Shown piece by piece: positions 31,156 to 37,980 of a DNA stretch of 64,000 bases (its first letter is position 1; each line of letters opens with the position of its first letter). The notes beneath the pieces were generated by a model that was not told where the DNA came from, did no database searches, and saw only the letters and a list, made by a program, of their open reading frames with translations. Location of the stretch: positions 62,001-126,000 of the forward strand of contig JAQDNC010000001.1 of assembly GCA_027660625.1 (NCBI GenBank), given 5' to 3'. The position numbers and the translations under genes are program-made. This DNA is from Coriobacteriaceae bacterium AM100-PB1-1D-6A. GTDB lineage: Bacteria > Actinomycetota > Coriobacteriia > Coriobacteriales > Coriobacteriaceae.

Positions 31156-31494
31156 ATGGCCAACAAGAAGAACAAGAAGAAGGCACAGCAGCAGGCGCCT
31201 GCCAATAACGCTGCCGCCAACTCCAAGGTTGAGGCCAAGAAGGCCGTTGCCAAGAAGAACGAGAAGGCTGCGAAGTCCAAGAAGAACGAGAAGCCTGGTT
31301 TCTTCGCCCGCACCAAGAAGTATTTCGCTTCGGTCAAGTCCGAGATGAAGCGTGTCACGTGGCCCGATAAGAAGGAGCTCGTGAATTACTCGGTCGTCGT
31401 TTGCGCTTCTCTGATCGTCGTCGGCGTCGTCATCGCTCTGCTCGATGCTGGCTTTGGCGAGGCTCTTGCTCTGTTCTCTGGATTGAGGGGCTAA
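31156..31494 (+). CDS. secE: Preprotein translocase subunit SecE
   Basis: A 112-residue protein with a long Lys/Ala-rich cytoplasmic N-terminus (1-50), the conserved amphipathic segment FASVKSEMKRVTWPDKKEL (about 57-75) and a single membrane helix (about 78-98). SecE clamps SecY in the Sec translocon. RBS GGAGG precedes ATG 31156. It is followed 3 bp later by nusG, the classical secE-nusG-rplK-rplA order. Confidence 0.95.
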   Translation: MANKKNKKKAQQQAPANNAAANSKVEAKKAVAKKNEKAAKSKKNEKPGFFARTKKYFASVKSEMKRVTWPDKKELVNYSVVVCASLIVVGVVIALLDAGFGEALALFSGLRG

Positions 31495-31497
31495 ACC

Positions 31498-32034
31498 ATG
31501 TCTAAGCGTTGGTACGTCGTTCACACTTACTCTGGATACGAGAACCGCGTTAAGTCCGATCTCGAGCATCGCATCGAGACCATGGGCATGCAGGACCGTA
31601 TCTTTGATATCGAGATTCCTATGGAGCGCGTCACCGAGATTAAAGAGGGTGGCAAGCGCGAGACCAAGGATTCTAAGATCTTCCCGGGTTATGTCCTGGT
31701 CCGCATGGAGATGGATGACGATGCTTGGACGTGCGTTCGTAACACGCCTGGCGTCACCGGTTTCCTGGGCGGCAACGGCAAGCCCGCTCCGCTTTCCCGC
31801 GACGAGTACAACAAGATGACTCGTCGTCCCGGTAAGGGCGATTCGCCCAAGCGCACCTCGGTCGATATTCAGGTCGGCACGTCCGTCCGCGTCACCGATG
31901 GCCCGCTTACCGACTTTGATGGCAAGGTCTCCGAGGTTAACACCGAGGCTGGCAAGCTCAAGGTCACGCTGATGATCTTTGGCCGCGAGACGCCGGTCGA
32001 GCTCGACTTTAACCAGGTCGCTGTCATCGCTTAA
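31498..32034 (+). CDS. nusG: Transcription elongation factor NusG
   Basis: A 178-residue protein, shorter than many actinobacterial NusG because it lacks an N-terminal extension. The NGN domain (about 1-115) starts RWYVVHTYSGYEN and contains FPGYVLVRMEMDDDAW and TPGVTGFLG. The C-terminal KOW domain (about 122-178) holds GTSVRVTDGPLTDFDGKV and ends ELDFNQVAVIA. It couples RNA polymerase to Rho and ribosomes. It is between secE and rplK. Confidence 0.97.
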   Translation: MSKRWYVVHTYSGYENRVKSDLEHRIETMGMQDRIFDIEIPMERVTEIKEGGKRETKDSKIFPGYVLVRMEMDDDAWTCVRNTPGVTGFLGGNGKPAPLSRDEYNKMTRRPGKGDSPKRTSVDIQVGTSVRVTDGPLTDFDGKVSEVNTEAGKLKVTLMIFGRETPVELDFNQVAVIA

Positions 32035-32154
32035 GTTTTCGTCCGTTCGCGCGAGCGTGCTTCTTCTGTGACTGCTCATCTCAGGAGTGCTTCTAACACG
32101 TGCGTGCTTACGATATAGCAAGTACTTCACACTCGTGATTCGAAAGGAATGACC

Positions 32155-32583
32155 ATGGCTGAGAAGAAGGTTGCCAACGTCATTAAGCTCCAGATTCCTG
32201 CTGGTGCAGCTAACCCCGCTCCTCCCGTCGGCCCCGCCCTGGGCGCTGCTGGCGTGAACATCATGCAGTTCTGCCAGGCCTTTAACGCCGAGACGCAGGA
32301 CAAGAAGGGCGACATCATCCCCGTTGAGATCTCTGTCTACGAGGACAAGTCCTTCTCCTTCATCACCAAGACCCCGCCGGCGGCTCATCTCATCAAGAAG
32401 GAGCTGAACCTCAAGTCTGGTTCCGCTAAGCCCCAGGCCGACAAGGTTGGTCAGCTTTCCCAGGAGCAGCTCACCAAGATTGCCGAGATCAAGATGCCGG
32501 ACCTCAATGCCAACGACATTGACGCCGCCAAGAAGATCATCGCCGGTACCGCCCGTTCCATGGGCGTCACCATCGCTGAGTAG
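32155..32583 (+). CDS. rplK: 50S ribosomal protein L11
   Basis: A 142-residue protein with the conserved Pro-rich N-terminus [20 protein letters not shown] and QFCQAFNA, and the C-terminal rRNA-binding domain (about 75-142) ending [18 protein letters not shown] 32155 has AAAGGA at proper spacing; ATG 32149 is too close to it. Part of the ribosomal stalk base with L10. Confidence 0.97.
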   Translation: MAEKKVANVIKLQIPAGAANPAPPVGPALGAAGVNIMQFCQAFNAETQDKKGDIIPVEISVYEDKSFSFITKTPPAAHLIKKELNLKSGSAKPQADKVGQLSQEQLTKIAEIKMPDLNANDIDAAKKIIAGTARSMGVTIAE

Positions 32584-32601
32584 CGATTTCTTTAGGTAAT
32601 G

Positions 32602-32627
32602 ACGGGTGCTCCGACCGGGGCGCCCGT
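32602..32627 (+). promoter_or_regulatory. Hairpin between rplK and rplA
   Basis: ACGGGTGCTCC-gacc-GGGGCGCCCGT, 11 bp with G-U pairs, no T-run. Its place in the 117-bp gap upstream of rplA suggests an mRNA structure, possibly the feedback site for L1. Confidence 0.45.
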
Positions 32628-32700
32628 TATATGTGTGCAATAGGGCACACGATACGATGTGGGAGGGCTCACGCCCGTTTAACCACAGGAGGTAATGCAC

Positions 32701-33408
32701 ATGGCTAAGCATGGTAAGAGCTATAACGCCGCTGCCGAGAAGATCGACCGCGCCACGCTCTACACCCCCCTTCAGGCTGCCAAGCTCATCAAGGAGCTCG
32801 ACACCGCCAAGTTCGACGAGACCGTCGAGGCTCACTTCCGTCTGGGCATCGATACTCGTAAGGCTGACCAGAACATCCGTGGTTCCATCTCCCTGCCCCA
32901 CGGCACCGGCAAGACCGTTCGTGTTGCCGTCTTCGCCGAGGGCGAGAAGGCCCGCGAGGCCGAGGCTGCCGGCGCCGACATCATCGGTTCCGACGAGCTC
33001 GTCGCCCAGATTCAAAAGGGCGAGATTAACTTCGACGCCGCTATCGCTACGCCGAACATGATGGCCAAGGTTGGCCGCATCGGTAAGATTCTTGGTCCCC
33101 GTGGCCTCATGCCGAACCCTAAGCTCGGCACCGTGACCATGGACGTCGCCAAGATGGTCTCCGAGCTCAAGGCCGGCCGCGTTGAGTATCGCGCCGACCG
33201 CTACGGCATCTGCCACGTGCCCCTGGGCAAGAAGTCCTTCTCTGAGCAGCAGCTCGTCGAGAACTACGCTGCCCTGTACACCGAGATCCTGCGCGTCAAG
33301 CCTTCTTCTGCTAAGGGCAAGTACGTCAAGTCCATCTCCGTGTCTTCCACCATGGGCCCTGGCGTCAAGGTCGATCCCGCTGTCCAGCGTGACTTCCTGG
33401 CTGAGTAA
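32701..33408 (+). CDS. rplA: 50S ribosomal protein L1
   Basis: A 235-residue protein with typical L1 motifs: [19 protein letters not shown] near residue 40, [11 protein letters not shown] near 67, [15 protein letters not shown] near 133 and the C-terminal [14 protein letters not shown] 32701 follows AGGAGGT by 8 bp; ATG 32695 is too close. L1 forms the mobile stalk at the E site. rplJ and rplL, which usually follow, are absent here. Confidence 0.97.
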   Translation: MAKHGKSYNAAAEKIDRATLYTPLQAAKLIKELDTAKFDETVEAHFRLGIDTRKADQNIRGSISLPHGTGKTVRVAVFAEGEKAREAEAAGADIIGSDELVAQIQKGEINFDAAIATPNMMAKVGRIGKILGPRGLMPNPKLGTVTMDVAKMVSELKAGRVEYRADRYGICHVPLGKKSFSEQQLVENYAALYTEILRVKPSSAKGKYVKSISVSSTMGPGVKVDPAVQRDFLAE

Positions 33409-33428
33409 CTTTTAGTTACTGCCTGAGC

Positions 33429-33491
33429 AAAGCAAGCATTGCTAAAGAAATCCGGTTCCGCCTCGTGCAGGACCGGGTCTCTTGCTTTTGA
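33429..33491 (+). terminator. Stem-loop after rplA
   Basis: Outer stem AAAGCAAG (33429-33436) with CTTGCTTT (33481-33488) encloses a second hairpin (CCGGTTCC / GGACCGG). A short T-run follows. It most likely ends the rplKA transcript. It could also be a leftover of the L10 leader that precedes rplJ in other bacteria. Confidence 0.55.
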
Positions 33492-33498
33492 GTCAACG

Positions 33499-33538
33499 AA
33501 ACCACCACGAAGGGGACAGGCACCCTTGTGGTGGTTTT
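33499..33538. repeat. CCACCAC palindromic repeat, copy 1 (inverted orientation)
   Basis: AAACCACCACGAAGGG / CCCTTGTGGTGGTTT around a loop GACAGGCA. The loop shows this copy is reversed relative to the copies at 35207, 37223, 39950 and 40855. Confidence 0.8.
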
Positions 33539-33594
33539 ACTTGTGTTGTACTTTAGCGCGATGTAGTACTACCCGAGGCCGAAGGGAGCCCAAC

Positions 33595-33654
33595 ATGTTT
33601 AAGAACACGCAACAGCTCCTAGGCCTAGCGCTACTAGATTGGATAGCGCGCTAG
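33595..33654 (+). CDS. leuL: Leucine leader peptide
   Basis: A 19-residue ORF, MFKNTQQLLGLALLDWIAR, with RBS AGGGAG 8 bp before ATG 33595. Five of its codons are Leu, four of them CTA, a codon that is rare in a high-GC genome, clustered as CTC-CTA-GGC-CTA-GCG-CTA-CTA. Directly after it comes an alternative-structure region and a terminator (33684-33741), then leuA. This is the classical layout of ribosome-mediated attenuation: stalling at Leu codons when charged tRNA-Leu is scarce would prevent the terminator. The downstream leu genes are now broken. Confidence 0.8.
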   Translation: MFKNTQQLLGLALLDWIAR

Positions 33655-33683
33655 GGTTGTAATCTCGCTATAACGATTTGTTG

Positions 33684-33741
33684 TACCCGGGTGCGCTATC
33701 GTCTGCCGCTTTCAGGCGTGATGAGCGACACGGGTATTTTT
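33684..33741 (+). terminator. Attenuator terminator of the leu leader
   Basis: A long imperfect hairpin: outer TACCCG / CGGGTA, inner GTGCGCTATCG with GATGAGCGACAC, loop near GCTTTC, then TTTTT at 33737-33741. It begins 29 bp after the leader-peptide stop and ends 66 bp before the leuA position. Confidence 0.75.
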
Positions 33742-33807
33742 CTATCTCTAGGCCTTCTCTCTCTCCTGAAAGCCATCTGTCATAAAACGGTCAATCAGGA
33801 GGAACAT

Positions 33808-34384
33808 ATAAGCCGCAAAATCACAATCTTTGACGCCACCCTGTGCGACGGTGAGCAGTCGCCGGGCGCCAGCATGAATACCGAGGAAAAGCTCTTCATC
33901 GCCCGCCAGCTGGTGCGCATGAACGTGAACGTTATCGAGGCGGGCTTTCCCATCTCGAGTCCTGGTGACTTTCGCTCCGTACAGGAGAATGGCAAGATTG
34001 CGGGCGACCGATGCACGGTATGCGGCCTGACGCGCGCTGTCGACAGGGATATCGAAGTGGCTGCAGAGGCGCTCAAAACGGCCCAGAGGCCCCGTATCCA
34101 TACAGGGCTGGGTGTGAGCACCAGTCACCTGCGCGACAAGCTCCATATGACTGAGGAAAGGGCAATTGAGTGAGCGATCCATGCCGTCAAACATGCTCGC
34201 AAGTTCGTTGACGATGTTGAGTTTTATGCCGAGGATGCCGGCCGCTCCGATCAGGAGTTTCTGGTGCGCATTATCGAGGCGGCCGTAAAGGCCGGTGCCA
34301 CGGTCGTGAACATCCCCGATACGATGGGCTACAACATGCCGTGGGACTTTGGCGCCCGCATCCGTGACCTGCGCGGGCGCTGCG
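33808..34384 (+). pseudogene. leuA: 2-isopropylmalate synthase remnant (leuA')
   Basis: This encodes the LeuA N-terminal half, [20 protein letters not shown]..., with RBS AGGAGG 5 bp upstream. The start codon is ATA, the invariant catalytic Arg of the TTLRDGEQ motif is Cys (TGC), and TGA at 34171-34173 interrupts the frame. The frame then continues through [19 protein letters not shown] and [13 protein letters not shown] sequence ([19 protein letters not shown]). Near 34375 the homology ends and joins leuB sequence. LeuA normally makes 2-isopropylmalate from ketoisovalerate and acetyl-CoA; this copy cannot. Confidence 0.92.
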
Positions 34385-35014
34385 GGTGCGGCCGGTCAGC
34401 GTGCGGTCGACGTGATGGAGTATCGCGAGTACGAGATTGAGCGCATTGCGCGCCAGGCATTTGAGGCGGCGCGCAAACGTCGCGGCAAGGTGACGAGCGT
34501 TGATAAGCGCAACGTGCTGGAGACGAGCCACATGTGGCGCGAGATCGTGCATCGCGTGCAAGACGAGGAGTACTCCGACGTGGAGCTTGAGGACCTGCTC
34601 GTCGACAACGCCGCCATGCAGCTCATCAGTCGACCGGCAGACTTTGACGTCGTGGTGACGGAGAACATGTTCGGCGACATCCTGTCCGATGAGGCGGCTC
34701 AGATTACCGGATCGCTCGGTATGCTTGCCTCTGCCTCGCTGGATGATGGCGTATCGCTGTTTGGGCCGAGCGCTGGCAGCGCTCCTGACATCGCGGGGCT
34801 CGGCGTGGCCAATCCGCTGGCTCAAATCTTGTCGGTGGCGATGCTGCTGACCTACGCGCTCGACATGGGCGAGCAAGCCGCGTGGATCGAGAGCGCCGTG
34901 GCGCGCGTGCTCGACGAGGGCTGGCGCACCCGTGACATCGCCGATGTCAACACCCCGGCAGATAAGATCCTCGGCACCACGACGATGGGCGACAAGGTCG
35001 TCGCCGCGCTGTAG
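34385..35014 (+). pseudogene. leuB: 3-isopropylmalate dehydrogenase C-terminal half ('leuB)
   Basis: From [20 protein letters not shown] to the natural C-terminus this is the second half of Leu[61 protein letters not shown] and [20 protein letters not shown]. The N-terminal half is missing. It is fused to the leuA remnant by a deletion that also removed leuC and leuD if they lay between, as in leuACDB operons. The residual frame is uninterrupted but lacks half the active site. Confidence 0.9.
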
Positions 35015-35040
35015 GCGATGCCGATTCAAGCTGTCAAATA

Positions 35041-35176
35041 TCTCAATCTGTAACATCTAAGGGGCAAAATCGTTCCTACCTGTTACAGATTGAGATTTTC
35101 GGCTGAGCATCCGTGGTCTGTCTCGATCTGTAACAGCTAACCGATTATTTGGGCCCTACCTGTTACAGATTGAGAC
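35041..35176. repeat. Phased palindrome array C (2 units)
   Basis: 56-bp units at 35041-35096 and 35121-35176, 80 bp apart, with the same arms as arrays A and B. It begins 26 bp after the broken leuB. Confidence 0.88.
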
Positions 35177-35185
35177 AAACCGTTG

Positions 35186-35248
35186 GGACAGGTCGGACGA
35201 GTCAGCAAAACCACCACAAAGGTGCCGGTCCCCTTCGTGGTGGTTTTT
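35186..35248 (+). repeat. Extended CCACCAC repeat, copy 2 (left direct repeat)
   Basis: GGACAGGTCGGACGAGTCAGC plus the palindrome AAAACCACCACAAAGG...CTTCGTGGTGGTTTT. The same 63-bp combination is found at 37202-37263 in direct orientation, bracketing the sigma factor/DUF4179 pair. The following 117 bp to the DUF4179 stop show no gene. Confidence 0.85.
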
Positions 35249-35365
35249 AGCGCAACGAGGTGTTCCCAGCCGACCATACGGGCGGCCTTGCGCTCACGCT
35301 GCTCGATGACAGCGCATCTTTAGACGCGAAGTGCGGAACCGGGTGCATATACGAGCCGCGTAGCG

Positions 35366-36496
35366 TTACGAATTCATGGGAATGACCGTATCGCCAATTT
35401 GTACGCTTGCAATCTTGTCTGTGTCACAAACTTGCGAGAACGGCCAGGTCTTGTGGACATCAGTGGTGCCGTTATCCAGTTTATTTGCGAAATAGCCGCT
35501 GTGGCTGGTTGCGTCCTCAACATGACCGTCTTTGAACGTCACGATGAGGGGTATGTTGCCAACGGCATCCATAGACTCCTCCATGTTTTGAGACATCTTG
35601 CCGCTGTTGTTGTCGTGTTCGATGGAACGATCTATGTTGTAGCGGACTGAAACGCCAACGCAGGATACGGTGGCCTCTTGAATCGTCGCCTTGGTGCCGT
35701 TAAAGTTGACCGATTTGGGCGCGGGAATCGTAACGGATGTATCTTCGTAATTCAGCTGGAACTTAAGATCCCATGGGCCCGTAAGTATTTTCTTATACTC
35801 GGGAAGCTCTTTGCCAGCACGTGGCACAACGAGAGAGTTGATATGCGTGCGGACGGTCCTGCCCATAAGGCCGGGTGATTCAACGCTGAACTGTGCAAAG
35901 TATTGAATGCTGGAGTCATTGGGGTTCTTGTCAATGAGCCATGATTGGCCTTGGCCGCCATGCTCGCCATCAACGTATACGTTTCCATCGACACTTCCGG
36001 CGATAGTTCCGTTCTCGCCCGGCTCGGAAAGCTTTTTCAGGGCAGCGGGATCGTCGAACGTAAGCGTATAGGCGATGGTAACCATATCCTTGTCGCCCAT
36101 GATGGCGTCGGCGGTCACGGTGACTCCGTTGTTGGAGCAGCTAGCACCGACGGGCCGGCCAATACGGTCGATGATCTCGGTTTGAGAAGCAGGTCCGTCA
36201 AAGATGTCGGAAAGCATGTCAGAAGGAAGCGGCAGGACGCCTGTTGCCATAGCCGTGCCAGCGCCTCCAATGACGATAGCGAGGACTGCCGTTACAGCGG
36301 CAATGCGAGCGACTGTTCTTACGGGATGGCGGGCGATGCGCGGCTTGCGTCGCGTGCCATTAAAGTTGCTTTGAGCGGTCGCCGCATCGCTCGAGGCGAC
36401 GGACTGAGCAATCGAGTTTGCCATGTGCTGCTTCGCATTATCGGTAAACGAAATGTGCTCCAGGGCGTGGCGATAGTCATTCGAATTCGTAGTCAT
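35366..36496 (-). CDS. DUF4179-like membrane protein, partner of the ECF sigma factor
   Basis: A 376-residue protein. A cytoplasmic N-terminus of about 60 residues starts MTTNSNDYRHALEHISFTDN and ends in an Arg-rich stretch. A single membrane helix (about 62-86) and a large extracytoplasmic beta-rich domain follow. The topology and position match DUF4179 proteins that act as anti-sigma or sensor partners. RBS AAAGGAG 6 bp before ATG 36496. The gene overlaps the end of the sigma gene by 20 bp, so both are made together. The signal sensed is unknown. Confidence 0.75.
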   Translation of the reverse strand: MTTNSNDYRHALEHISFTDNAKQHMANSIAQSVASSDAATAQSNFNGTRRKPRIARHPVRTVARIAAVTAVLAIVIGGAGTAMATGVLPLPSDMLSDIFDGPASQTEIIDRIGRPVGASCSNNGVTVTADAIMGDKDMVTIAYTLTFDDPAALKKLSEPGENGTIAGSVDGNVYVDGEHGGQGQSWLIDKNPNDSSIQYFAQFSVESPGLMGRTVRTHINSLVVPRAGKELPEYKKILTGPWDLKFQLNYEDTSVTIPAPKSVNFNGTKATIQEATVSCVGVSVRYNIDRSIEHDNNSGKMSQNMEESMDAVGNIPLIVTFKDGHVEDATSHSGYFANKLDNGTTDVHKTWPFSQVCDTDKIASVQIGDTVIPMNS

Positions 36497-37037
36497 TGTG
36501 GTCTCCTTTCAAGGAAAGCCGAAGTGACGCACGTCCGCGGCTAAGGTGCTGGGCGGTTGCAGCTGGCGTCGCGTGAACGGCGTCTGCGATTTCCCTGATG
36601 CTCATGCCTGCGTAGTAGTGCAAAAAGATGGCGATGCGCTGTGCTTGAGGCAGGGCCGTGACAGCGGAAAGAATGGCGCAGTCGCGTTGCGCGAATTCTT
36701 GCTCGGTATGTGTTACGGGTGCGCAGAAATCGGGGAGCGAATCGAGGTCGACAACCGGGTGATTCGCGTGCGTACGGCCGATATCGCGACATGCGTTCAG
36801 TGCGACTCGGATCACCCAAGCACGTTCGTGTTCGAGCGAGTCGAACGGTTGAGTGCGTTGGAGAATCTTGATCAGCGTGTCCTGGCAGATGTCTTGAGCG
36901 TCGTCAGCGGATCCAAGGGCCGAATAGCACAATCGAAGGATGAGATCGGAATACGTGTCGACCAAGCGCTTTGCTTCCCGCTCGATCTGATCGGCATCGC
37001 ATCGGAGCGTGCTATTGCGGTTACGGCGTGCAGGCAT
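36477..37037 (-). CDS. ECF-type RNA polymerase sigma factor
   Basis: A 186-residue sigma-70 family protein. Region 2 (about 20-85) has LVDTYSDLILRLCYSALGSADDAQDICQ, and region 4 (about 120-175) has LPQAQRIAIFLHYYAGMSIR and ATPAATAQHLSRGRASL. Regions 1 and 3 are absent, as in ECF factors. ATG 37037 follows GGAGGTGAC by 4 bp. The anti-sigma-like gene overlaps its end. Probably autoregulated, with the pair responding to an envelope signal. Confidence 0.9.
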   Translation of the reverse strand: MPARRNRNSTLRCDADQIEREAKRLVDTYSDLILRLCYSALGSADDAQDICQDTLIKILQRTQPFDSLEHERAWVIRVALNACRDIGRTHANHPVVDLDSLPDFCAPVTHTEQEFAQRDCAILSAVTALPQAQRIAIFLHYYAGMSIREIADAVHATPAATAQHLSRGRASLRLSLKGDHNDYEFE

Positions 37038-37129
37038 AGTGTCACCTCCAATTGGTCGTGGTGGATATAGGGAAGGCGTCTCGCGAGGTCCCTCTACATA
37101 CAACACGGTCGAGACTGCATAAGTTGACA

Positions 37130-37156
37130 AAAAAAGACGGCACGTGAGCGCCGTCC
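37130..37156 (-). terminator. Terminator of the phosphoesterase operon
   Basis: On the minus strand GACGGC-gctcacgt-GCCGTC followed by TTTTTTT. It lies about 115 bp after the phosphoesterase stop and just upstream of the sigma gene. Confidence 0.75.
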
Positions 37157-37201
37157 TTACAAAACAATGAGTGTTCTCGTTAATTACACAAGCACCGTGA
37201 T

Positions 37202-37263
37202 GGACAGGTCGGACGAGTCAGCAAAACCACCATAAAGGTGCCTATCCCCTTCGTGGTGGTTGT
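37202..37263 (+). repeat. Extended CCACCAC repeat, copy 3 (right direct repeat)
   Basis: Second copy of the 63-bp combination (GGACAGGTCGGACGAGTCAGC plus palindrome). Palindrome slightly worn (ccaTaaagg). See copy 2. Confidence 0.85.
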
Positions 37264-37269
37264 TGGCAG

Positions 37270-37980
37270 TTACCAGGGGGTTCTGGCGGTTGAAGACTCG
37301 ATTGCTTCGTGGCGTTTGAGCTCGCGGCGCATGGTTTGCGAGTTGAGCCAAGCGGCCTTCCAACCGCGCGTGGGGTAGCGCGCCTCGTCAATTTCGATCT
37401 TGGTATAGTCGCAGGCGTTGACAATCTTCGTTCCGCATGGGTGTTGGCGCTCGCGTTGAAAGTTGGGGCCGTAGCTTTGGTGCACATGCCCGTGAATCAT
37501 ATAGTCGGGACCCCAAGACTCAAGAGCCGCATTAAAGCACTCGAATCCTCGATGCGGCAGGTCGTCCAGGTCGCCCATGCCTGCGACGGGTGCATGGGTA
37601 AGTAGAATATCGCATCCGTCTACCAGTGCGATTTTTCGCGATAGCTTGCGCATGCGTTTTGCCATCTCGCGCTCGGTATACATGTTCGCGCCGTCGCGGT
37701 AGCGCATGGAACCGCCCAGACCCGCAATGCGAATACCTCGGTACACATATACGCTGTCCTCAACACAAATGCACCCGCCCGGTGCATGGCGCGCGTAGCG
37801 GTCGTCGTGGTTGCCACGAACGTACACAAGCGGTTTGTTGATGACAGTGACCAAAAACTCAAGATAGTCCGGATCCAGGTCGCCTGCGGATAGAATCAGG
37901 TCAACGTCCTCAAAGCGCTCCTTGCGAAAGCACTCCCACAGGCATCGCTCTTCGGTATCGGCTATGGCAAGGATTTTCAT
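37270..37980 (-). CDS. Calcineurin-like metallophosphoesterase
   Basis: A 236-residue protein with the metallophosphoesterase signature in order: ILAIADTEE near the N-terminus (the usual D-x-H is D-T-E here), LSAGDLD near 30, VRGNHDDR near 55, LLTHAPVAG near 127 and IHGHVHQSYG near 160. The metal site is complete except for the changed first motif. Substrate unknown. ATG 37980 overlaps the stop of the upstream BMP-like gene by 4 bp, indicating co-translation with it. Confidence 0.85.
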   Translation of the reverse strand: MKILAIADTEERCLWECFRKERFEDVDLILSAGDLDPDYLEFLVTVINKPLVYVRGNHDDRYARHAPGGCICVEDSVYVYRGIRIAGLGGSMRYRDGANMYTEREMAKRMRKLSRKIALVDGCDILLTHAPVAGMGDLDDLPHRGFECFNAALESWGPDYMIHGHVHQSYGPNFQRERQHPCGTKIVNACDYTKIEIDEARYPTRGWKAAWLNSQTMRRELKRHEAIESSTARTPW

